From: Dehalococcoidia bacterium
Lineage (GTDB): Bacteria > Chloroflexota > Dehalococcoidia > UBA3495
Reading direction: 5' to 3'
Assembly: GCA_028822675.1 (NCBI GenBank)
Contig: JAPKDE010000136.1
Coordinates: 1 to 7,008, forward strand
DNA: 7,008 nt
Within the stretch, counting starts at the first letter, position 1. The number at the start of each line of letters is the position of its first letter. Positions 1 through 5,750 of the stretch are shown here, in pieces. A program made the translations under genes and the position numbers. Below the pieces are notes generated by a model, which was not told the DNA's origin, searched no databases, and saw only the letters and a list, made by a program, of their open reading frames with translations.

Positions 1-30
1 GCCGCTACTGATTAGTAGCGGCCTTTATCT
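1..30. terminator. Perfect 9-bp hairpin, probable bidirectional terminator
   Basis: Bases 1-9 and 14-22 are exact reverse complements, giving a GC-rich 9-bp stem closed by a GATT loop. On the plus strand it is followed by a T-rich run at 23-30, which suits termination of a gene entering from the left. On the minus strand it begins 8 bases beyond the ogt stop codon, so it can also end the ogt transcript. Any T-tract for that direction lies outside the window. The stem is seen directly; the terminator role is inferred. Confidence 0.7.
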
Positions 31-543
31 TTACTCTGAGCGGTCCAATTCCATCTGAAGCAGCCGGGCCTTCACGCCCAGACCACCACCGCCGTAGCCG
101 CCGAGTCCGCCGTCACTGGCAATCACCCGGTGACACGGGATGATCAGCGAGAACCGGTTGCGGGCCATCGCCTGGCCGGCAGCACGCATGGCCAGCGGAC
201 TTCCGGCTTCAGCGGCCAACCACGAATAGCTTCGAGTCTCGCCTGGAGGGATGCTCCGACAGGCGTTCCATGCGGCACTGAAGAATGGTGTGACTCTGGA
301 GAAATCCAGGTCTATCTCGTCCAATGCTGCCATGTCGCCGTCTACGTAACGATGTAAGCATTCCACAACCTCTGTGAACGCATCAGGGTCGTCTTCTGCG
401 CCTTCTAAGTCCGTTCCCAGGTCTTCCACAGCCTCTTGGGGCGTTGGCTTCAGCGAGGCCCGTTTCAGGCCTTCTGCGCCTGCCAAGAGGACCATCCAAC
501 CCATGGGTAATTCAACCAAGTGGTACCTATCTCCGTTCACCAC
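31..543 (-). CDS. ogt: Methylated-DNA--[protein]-cysteine S-methyltransferase (Ogt/MGMT family)
   Basis: A suicide repair protein that moves the alkyl group from O6-alkylguanine (and O4-alkylthymine) in DNA onto its own cysteine; it acts in the cytoplasm on the nucleoid. The protein is 170 residues, the usual Ogt length. Residues 1-80 form a poorly conserved N-terminal domain. From about 84 comes the DNA-binding and active-site domain: helix-turn-helix region with Y106, R120 in the position of the base-flipping arginine finger, N129 as the hinge asparagine, PCHRV at 136-140 with C137 as acceptor, and the LLQME segment with E165 as the conserved acidic partner. The loop after Y150 has four glycines where many homologues have three. 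The open frame starts with tandem GTG codons (541-543 and 538-540). An AGGAGG at 546-551 is only 2 bases from the first but 5 from the second, so translation more likely starts at 540, making 169 residues. It is the last gene of the minus-strand cluster; it may share the transcript or have its own promoter. Confidence 0.95.
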   Translation of the reverse strand: MVNGDRYHLVELPMGWMVLLAGAEGLKRASLKPTPQEAVEDLGTDLEGAEDDPDAFTEVVECLHRYVDGDMAALDEIDLDFSRVTPFFSAAWNACRSIPPGETRSYSWLAAEAGSPLAMRAAGQAMARNRFSLIIPCHRVIASDGGLGGYGGGGLGVKARLLQMELDRSE

Positions 544-545
544 AT

Positions 546-551
546 CCTCCT
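546..551 (-). promoter_or_regulatory. Strong Shine-Dalgarno of ogt
   Basis: The minus strand reads AAGGAGGAT followed by GTGGTG. AGGAGG sits 5 bases before the second GTG and only 2 before the first, favouring the second as initiator. This is the best ribosome-binding site in the window. Confidence 0.7.
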
Positions 552-572
552 TATTACGTTAATCACGACCGC

Positions 573-620
573 ACTAGTCCTTATCGGTAAATCCTGGGTC
601 ACACAATGGTACTAGTCCTT
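573..620. repeat. 10-bp direct repeat flanking the transglutaminase-gene end
   Basis: The ten bases ACTAGTCCTT occur at 573-582 and again at 611-620, offset by 38 bases. The second copy touches the stop codon of the transglutaminase-like gene. The core ACTAGT is itself palindromic. The second copy also lies in the loop of a weak inverted repeat, TGGTA (607-611) and TACCA (621-625). No T-tract follows on the minus strand, so this is not a convincing intrinsic terminator. Role unknown. Confidence 0.45.
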
Positions 621-3172
621 TACCAATGAAGCCTGCGCCGCACGATCACCCACAGCATGGGCAACCTCAATTTTCGCCAGGCTACGGACAGCACGCGTCG
701 CTCGCTGGCTGTAGAGGTTTTGTTGCCGTATCGGTCTCGGACGTAGGCGGAAACAATCAGCGAAACCGGGTTCGACTGGGATGGCAGCACCTGCTGCAGA
801 TTGCTGCCGAATTGATACGGAGTCTGATACTCCACTTGCCCTGCCGCAGCCAGCGAAGCCAGGGTGTTCATGCGCCGGAAGGCAACTCTGGGGTTGTTTG
901 GCGTTGCCAGGAACCGTCGCCAGAGTAAGGTCAAAGACCCGCCAAGCACAGACAACCCGGCGATGACCGCCAATAACCACGGCCAATACCTGAACACTGG
1001 ATTGCCGTCGGTGGAGTTGGAACCCAAATCCAGCAGCGCTAAATCCTCTCCCGGGTCAAAGCAGTCATCCGATTCATCAAGACAGCCTTCATCCAGGAGT
1101 TCAGCCTGAATAGTACCGGTGGACAAGATTTCTTGGTCTTCCTCGCCTGGTTTATAGACTCCGGGCAAACGTTTGCCGGGTGTCGGCTCAAAGGGAATCC
1201 AGCCAAACCTGGGGAAATAAACCTCTACCCAAGCGTGGCTATGGCTATCTGTCACCGCATATATTTCGCGGCCTTCAACCTTGTTTCCGGTGGTATAGCC
1301 CACTGCCAGCCTGGCGGGAACGCCCACCGTTCGTAGCATCACGGCCATGGTAGAGCCAAAATACTCGCTGTAGCCCTCGCCAAGCCCAAACAGGAAATGG
1401 TCTACGCCGTCGGTGCCAAATGGTGGTGGATTTACCCTGAGGTTATAGGGGTAATTGTTCCTGAGGTAATTTTCAACAACCTTGGCCTTTTCGTAGGGTG
1501 TCTGCCAGCCGCTAGTCACGCTGGAGGCCAATTCACCGACTCTATCCGGTAGGTCAGTTGGCAGTTGAAGGTACCGGTCCGAGACCCAAGCTGGGTATTC
1601 CTCACCGGCAATTATTAGTTCCTCAGGCTCTGCAAAGGAAATTGCCGAGGTCACTTGGTAGGGGTCTCCAATCTTAAATTTTCCACGGGGGCTCGTAACT
1701 GACAGCACCTCTGGCACGGCGGGTAAAGCCTCTGTGACCTGCGCGCTTACCGGCTGGCCGTCCACACGGTCCACTTTATCCAGGCGAAACTGGCTTGGCA
1801 GCGATTGAGCCAGCAGAGAATCGCTGACCAAGCCATTGCCCTGTTCCAACACTGTCCTGAACCCACCGCCAACTTCTTCCGGGTAATCAGACAGGTTGCC
1901 GTCCGGCCGCTGCAGGTCCAACAGGTCAATTGTGTACACCGGTGCTGCTTGGGTCTCAATCATCACATCCCGGTCTACCGACAGCACCTGGTCTCCCGAG
2001 AAGAGTTTCTTGGACTCATACAACGGTGTGACAAAGTAGGTGACCTCGGTGCGTTGGCGGTCAGCCTGTGGCAATGTGAACTCAGGCGTATAACCAATTG
2101 GCTCAGTGACCGTGTGCTCAGAGATCCAGCCCTTTCCGTTATAGGTGCTGTACGTCCTGGCCTTCCAATACATTCCTGCCGGAGAGTCCACCCAGAGAAC
2201 TTGGGTAGTGGTGGGATAGATACTGCCCTGCAGGGCCATAACGTTGTCCCAGATGCGGAATCCCAGGGGACGACGGGCCGGCAACCCAGCGAAGAGTCGG
2301 TTGAAATCGTCTTCCATGGATTCCAAGGGGTTACGCATGGTCTCATAGGCGTCGTTGGCCACACTCCACTTGGGTGCCATTGGCAGCAAGAACGCCACCA
2401 GTATAACCAGCACTGTTATACCGAAACTATCGGAGAGCGACAGACCGGCCAGGTGGTCATCCACTTGGATTGCCCGCCGTTCCCACTCTTGTTTCCGCCG
2501 AATCGCCTGTACGCGAGCCACCAACAATAGCGCCGTGAAAAGATAAAAGCCCAGGTGGAATGCCGCGTTGGGCGGGAGAAATGTCAGGTTGGACAACAGG
2601 CCGATCCCACCAAGGACAAACACTCCCCAGAAATTGCCAAAGCGCAGGAACAACCAGGCACCTAAAAATCCAGTCAACCAGGTAGACACCATCAACGCAA
2701 AAGAGAACGGCAGGCGGTCTATGTTGATTGAACCGTCACGGGCGGCATCCAACCACAAGTCCAGACGAAGCAAAACCTGCCCCGTGCCGCCCACGCTGAC
2801 ATCATTGATGCTGAAGTTGGAGAGCTGCCACAGGATCACCCCCAGTCCTACTGCGAGCCCAACGGGCACAAGGGCGATGGACCAGATGGGTATACGGTAA
2901 AGGGCCAGGCCCGTTAGCATGGCGATGAAGAGCAGTTGCACCAGGTTGGGTGACGGCACCCAGTCGGCTCGCTCCACAGACATGACCACAACCACCAGGT
3001 TGAGCACCAGTAACCCAGAGGCAATCCACCCTTGGTTGGGCCTTAATCTGCGCTCCAACCAACCGATTCCGTCCCAAATGGATTCGGCTGAGACTTTTTG
3101 ATCTCTTGGTTCCGGGGCCGTCCGTTCTAATAACCGTGTCGGCGCCCTGGCTCCTAGTGCCCCGGAGGTCAT
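620..3172 (-). CDS. Membrane transglutaminase-like protein (TgpA-type), catalytic Cys replaced by Ser
   Basis: An 850-residue integral membrane protein with the DUF3488 / transglutaminase-core / DUF4129 architecture. About seven hydrophobic helices lie between residues 49 and 266 (near 49-66, 77-92, 96-116, 155-177, 180-199, 204-222, 249-266). A large extracytoplasmic region follows, with the transglutaminase core at about 555-670. An acidic linker with C697 and C704 comes next, then one more helix at about 730-751 and a cytoplasmic DUF4129-like tail from about 760 (including the RDRYG motif at 812-816). Homologues use a Cys-His-Asp triad and are thought to process or crosslink surface proteins. 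Here the segment GYSEYFGST has S602 at the nucleophile position; HAWVEV supplies H646 and FEPTPG supplies E662 in place of Asp. The 44- and 16-residue spacings fit the family, so the fold looks intact while activity is doubtful. The ATG at 3172 overlaps the DUF58 stop (ATGA), with GGAGG at 3179-3183 six bases upstream, so translation is probably coupled. Family assignment is firm; substrate and activity are unknown. Confidence 0.9.
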   Translation of the reverse strand: MTSGALGARAPTRLLERTAPEPRDQKVSAESIWDGIGWLERRLRPNQGWIASGLLVLNLVVVVMSVERADWVPSPNLVQLLFIAMLTGLALYRIPIWSIALVPVGLAVGLGVILWQLSNFSINDVSVGGTGQVLLRLDLWLDAARDGSINIDRLPFSFALMVSTWLTGFLGAWLFLRFGNFWGVFVLGGIGLLSNLTFLPPNAAFHLGFYLFTALLLVARVQAIRRKQEWERRAIQVDDHLAGLSLSDSFGITVLVILVAFLLPMAPKWSVANDAYETMRNPLESMEDDFNRLFAGLPARRPLGFRIWDNVMALQGSIYPTTTQVLWVDSPAGMYWKARTYSTYNGKGWISEHTVTEPIGYTPEFTLPQADRQRTEVTYFVTPLYESKKLFSGDQVLSVDRDVMIETQAAPVYTIDLLDLQRPDGNLSDYPEEVGGGFRTVLEQGNGLVSDSLLAQSLPSQFRLDKVDRVDGQPVSAQVTEALPAVPEVLSVTSPRGKFKIGDPYQVTSAISFAEPEELIIAGEEYPAWVSDRYLQLPTDLPDRVGELASSVTSGWQTPYEKAKVVENYLRNNYPYNLRVNPPPFGTDGVDHFLFGLGEGYSEYFGSTMAVMLRTVGVPARLAVGYTTGNKVEGREIYAVTDSHSHAWVEVYFPRFGWIPFEPTPGKRLPGVYKPGEEDQEILSTGTIQAELLDEGCLDESDDCFDPGEDLALLDLGSNSTDGNPVFRYWPWLLAVIAGLSVLGGSLTLLWRRFLATPNNPRVAFRRMNTLASLAAAGQVEYQTPYQFGSNLQQVLPSQSNPVSLIVSAYVRDRYGNKTSTASERRVLSVAWRKLRLPMLWVIVRRRLHW

Positions 3173-4419
3173 TCTGTCCCTCCGGCCAATCCGCCAGCCC
3201 AGCTACTGAGTATCTCCCGCACTGGCGCATTTAACACCTCGTTTAGGCTGTCACCCTGTCGCACCAAGTAAGTGGGAATTAGGTTGGAGCTCAGGGCTTC
3301 TAACGGGGCGCTCATATCGGTCGGCGACCCGAAACTGGATCGGTCAACTAACACCACCGAAACTTCCACGCCCTGACGGCGGAGATAATGCAAAGACGCC
3401 ACCCATTCAGTGTCAACGGATGACGTCACCACCGTCAGTGCGTTGTATTGGTTCAAGTGAGCGCGAACGACGTAGACGAAATCCTGCAACGGACGCTGTC
3501 CAAATGCCCGAACTTCAGACAGCGTTTCCATCAGGCGGCCCCGCTGTTCCGGGCTGCTGTCGGGCCTAAATATATGGTCTTGATCTCCATTGGCAGCCAG
3601 CCCAACCGGCATGGAATGGTTCATCAGTTGATCCACTATGGACGCTGCAACGGTCACCGCTAATTCCTCGGTGTTGTTCACTTCATCCATGTCAGCACCA
3701 AAATGAGAGGTGTGGTGCATATCAAGTAGGACCCACGCTTCTGCCGAAAGCCCCATATCAAACTCTTTAACCATCAGTTCGTTCATGCGGGCGGTATACG
3801 GCCAGTGGATGCGGCGCATGCTGTCGCCTTCCATGTAGGGACGGATGGAAGAAACGTCGGTTGTGATCTGTTCCCAATGCCGGGTTGCCCGGCTATCACT
3901 GGGCAGACCGGCAAACCGAATGTCCAAATCCGGCAGCGGCTCCACAGCGGGGAAGACAATATACGGGTTGGGGTCAACGAAATCCCGGCGCAGCCTGAAG
4001 AGTCCAAAGGGGTCTTGGCTGATCAAGCGAACCTGGCCCGACCGGTAGACCCCGCGCTTGGCCAGGTAGGTGTTGATTCGCCAGCTACGCACCTGCTCTC
4101 GGATCAGAGCAAGTCCACGGCCGCTGGTGTTGGCTGACGGCCCAGTGGCTTCAGCAACTTCCAGCCAGGACTTGGGCAGTTTGCTGTGGTTGATGATGGA
4201 CACTTGGCCTGCCAGATAGCCGCCCACTTCGCCTCGGCTGGCGTCCCTGGTTACCTGCAGATCGATTCCACGCAGGTTTAGCCACGCCCAAACAAAGCCA
4301 ATACCAGTGACCAGCAGCAGGACATAGAGAAATCTGAAGAAGAAATCAAAGCCGGTGCCAAGGGCGTAAAAACCCACCACCAGCAGCAATACCACCATGC
4401 CGAAGAATCGCCTATTCAT
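3169..4419 (-). CDS. DUF58 domain-containing membrane-anchored protein
   Basis: A 416-residue protein of the DUF58 family, commonly encoded between a MoxR ATPase and a transglutaminase-like protein and presumed to be the ATPase's partner or scaffold. Two N-terminal hydrophobic helices (about 8-20 and 28-47) anchor it. A beta-rich segment with the QDPFGLFR motif follows at 135-142. The DUF58 signature lies at about 189-222: IRPYMEGDSMRRIHWPYTAR, with H205 and W206, where many members have IHWKATAR. The C-terminal half (about 226-385) resembles a von Willebrand A fold (AWVLLDM, later LTVVTSSVD), but the expected metal-site D-x-S-x-S is degenerate (D233 followed by MHHTS). The protein contains no cysteine. 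It starts with ATG 33 bases after the moxR stop without an evident Shine-Dalgarno; Met8 is an alternative start but has no better site. The stop overlaps the next start by four bases. Family call is firm; the biochemical role is inferred from context. Confidence 0.9.
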   Translation of the reverse strand: MNRRFFGMVVLLLVVGFYALGTGFDFFFRFLYVLLLVTGIGFVWAWLNLRGIDLQVTRDASRGEVGGYLAGQVSIINHSKLPKSWLEVAEATGPSANTSGRGLALIREQVRSWRINTYLAKRGVYRSGQVRLISQDPFGLFRLRRDFVDPNPYIVFPAVEPLPDLDIRFAGLPSDSRATRHWEQITTDVSSIRPYMEGDSMRRIHWPYTARMNELMVKEFDMGLSAEAWVLLDMHHTSHFGADMDEVNNTEELAVTVAASIVDQLMNHSMPVGLAANGDQDHIFRPDSSPEQRGRLMETLSEVRAFGQRPLQDFVYVVRAHLNQYNALTVVTSSVDTEWVASLHYLRRQGVEVSVVLVDRSSFGSPTDMSAPLEALSSNLIPTYLVRQGDSLNEVLNAPVREILSSWAGGLAGGTE

Positions 4420-4452
4420 AGACAGTCACAAACTGTGCCATCTATCGGCTGG

Positions 4453-5406
4453 CTAGCGGCTTGAGCCGGGGACTGCTACTGTCTCCAGCAATCCTTCAAT
4501 TACCTGCCGGGGTTGCAGCCCGCGCATACGAGAGGCCGAGGACAGAATCAGCCGGTGAGCCAAAACAGCGTAGGCCAGTTCTTTAACATCGTCCGGAATC
4601 ACGTAATCCCGGTCCCGCAAGATTGCGATTGCCCGCACGGCCCGGAACATGCCCAGAGAGGCTCTAGGTGACGCTCCAAGGGAAACGTCCTCATGGTTGC
4701 GAGTGGCCTCAATCAAGCTGACTATGTACTCGCGGACGGCCGTGTCCACGTAGATATCCTTGGCGGCGTCCTGCAGTTTGATTACGTCGTCAGAGGTAGC
4801 AACGGCCTCCAATAGGTCTATGGGATGGGTTTTTTCTTGACCCTCAATTACTGATAATTCTTCTTCAAAACTGGGGTAACCCATGCTGATGCGCATCAAA
4901 AAGCGGTCTAGTTGGGCTTCTGGTAGGGGAAAGGTGCCTTCGTATTCGATTGGGTTCTGCGTCGCCATCACCACAAAGGGCCGGTCAAGGGGACGGGTTA
5001 CTCCGTCCACTGTTACCTGCAACTCCTCCATGGCCTCCAGCAGGGCCGACTGGGTTTTGGGAGTTGCGCGGTTGATCTCATCCACCAATACGACCTGGGA
5101 CATCACCGGCCCAGGGCGAAATTGGAATTCTCCCGTGCTCTGGTTGTAGATGGAAACACCAACGATATCGCTGGGTAAGAGGTCAGGGGTGAACTGAATA
5201 CGCTTAAACGAACAACCGATGGAAACCGAGATGCTCTTGGCCAACATGGTCTTGCCCACGCCAGGAACGTCTTCAATGAGCAGATGTCCCTGGGCGATTA
5301 CCGCCGCCAAGGCCCGTTCAATAACCGGTTTTTTGCCGATGATTACCTTGGCAACATTCTCGACTATTTCTTGCGCGGTTCTCGTGCTGGAATGGGTCTC
5401 TTGCAC
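4453..5406 (-). CDS. MoxR-family AAA+ ATPase
   Basis: A 317-residue cytoplasmic AAA+ ATPase of the MoxR family, chaperone-like proteins thought to act on von Willebrand/DUF58 partners encoded beside them. Visible motifs in order are Walker A EDVPGVGKT (45-53, K52), Walker B VVLVDEINR (105-113, D109/E110), sensor 1 ATQNP (148-152), the LPEAQLDRF segment with the likely arginine finger R168 (161-169), and the sensor 2 region GASPRAS with R248 (244-250). A C-terminal helical lid domain follows. Every motif needed for ATP binding and hydrolysis is present and the length is typical. The initiator is GTG at 5404-5406, supported by GGAGA at 5412-5416 five bases upstream. It is the first gene of the minus-strand operon, with DUF58 33 bases downstream. 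No consensus promoter was found upstream on the minus strand. The gene could be called moxR, but the family has many paralogues, so no symbol is assigned. Confidence 0.95.
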   Translation of the reverse strand: MQETHSSTRTAQEIVENVAKVIIGKKPVIERALAAVIAQGHLLIEDVPGVGKTMLAKSISVSIGCSFKRIQFTPDLLPSDIVGVSIYNQSTGEFQFRPGPVMSQVVLVDEINRATPKTQSALLEAMEELQVTVDGVTRPLDRPFVVMATQNPIEYEGTFPLPEAQLDRFLMRISMGYPSFEEELSVIEGQEKTHPIDLLEAVATSDDVIKLQDAAKDIYVDTAVREYIVSLIEATRNHEDVSLGASPRASLGMFRAVRAIAILRDRDYVIPDDVKELAYAVLAHRLILSSASRMRGLQPRQVIEGLLETVAVPGSSR

Positions 5407-5659
5407 CTGATTCTCCGATCAATGATTCCAGACTGGAGCACGCCTGGCTGGATCACGATTGGAACCAGCTGACAACTTGAGTTTATCACAGGGGAATAGC
5501 ATGGGCTTGACGCCCAATTTCGTTCATAAAATCACCCGTCTTAAGGGTCCGCCTTATCCCCTGACCATTGCGCTCATGTAAGGTAATCTACATACGAATA
5601 GCCAGACGAATCACAGGGGCCCTTGGTTCAGTTTAAATCCATGGGTTGGCTGGACTCGT

Positions 5660-5673
5660 AAAAAAATTTGACA
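5660..5673 (+). promoter_or_regulatory. A-tract and TTGACA -35 element
   Basis: Seven adenines (5660-5666) and a short T run lead into a perfect TTGACA at 5668-5673, about 80 bases before the lipoprotein start. A good -10 is not visible at 16-18 bases: the best candidate, GTGAAT (5692-5697) at 18, matches only three of six positions. The upstream A-tract would fit an UP element. Probable promoter for the lipoprotein gene, but incomplete by housekeeping-sigma criteria. Confidence 0.4.
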
Positions 5674-5682
5674 CCTAAATCA

Positions 5683-5724
5683 CATTTACCCGTGAATCTC
5701 ATACCCTTTCACGCCAGGTAAATG
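5683..5724 (+). promoter_or_regulatory. Long bulged inverted repeat (operator or leader hairpin)
   Basis: CATTTACC (5683-5690) pairs exactly with GGTAAATG (5717-5724). Immediately inside, CGTGAA (5691-5696) pairs exactly with TTCACG (5708-5713). The stem is therefore 8 + 6 bp with a 3-base bulge CCA (5714-5716) and an 11-base loop. It starts 9 bases after TTGACA and ends 26 bases before the lipoprotein ATG. It could be a repressor operator covering the -10/+1 region or a 5'-leader hairpin. It has no following T-tract, so it is not a standard terminator. The pairing is seen directly; the role is inferred. Confidence 0.55.
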
Positions 5725-5750
5725 GGCCAGACAGGGGTTATTGGATAGAT

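Larger units (their letters stand above)
5407..5750. other. Divergent intergenic region between moxR-type and lipoprotein genes
   Basis: These 344 bases separate two divergent genes and should hold both promoters. On the plus side there is an A-tract plus TTGACA, then a long bulged inverted repeat. Near the moxR-type start is a short perfect palindrome, TCCAG-A-CTGGA (5427-5437), just upstream of its Shine-Dalgarno. The heptamer ACAGGGG occurs three times on the plus strand (5488-5494, 5613-5619, 5731-5737), the first two inside the longer TCACAGGGG. A 26-codon frame begins at 5501. No clear minus-strand promoter and no RNA gene were recognised. Confidence 0.6.

Noticed and set aside
606..627. 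Inverted repeat TGGTA/TACCA at the end of the transglutaminase-like gene as a terminator
   Set aside because: The stem is only 5 bp, is interrupted beyond that, and has no T-tract on the minus strand.
1805..2530. A 241-codon open frame on the plus strand
   Set aside because: It lies wholly antisense to the transglutaminase-like gene, whose conserved family features explain this DNA. The translated product shows no recognisable domain.
3805..4137. A 110-codon plus-strand open frame inside the DUF58 gene
   Set aside because: Antisense shadow of a well-supported gene, with no ribosome-binding site or recognisable protein features.
4420..4452. ACAGT-TTGTG-ACTGT inverted repeat in the moxR-DUF58 gap as a regulatory hairpin
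   Set aside because: A 5-bp stem in a 33-base gap is too weak to separate from chance, although the gap also lacks a clear ribosome-binding site.
5484..5520. Minus-strand promoter for the moxR-type gene around TAAACT or TTGGGC
   Set aside because: No -35 and -10 pair of reasonable quality has a spacing of 16-18 bases, so no call was made.
5507..5532. TTGACG ... TAAAAT as a plus-strand promoter
   Set aside because: The boxes are good individually but only 14 bases apart, too short for a normal housekeeping-sigma promoter, and the site is over 200 bases from the next gene.
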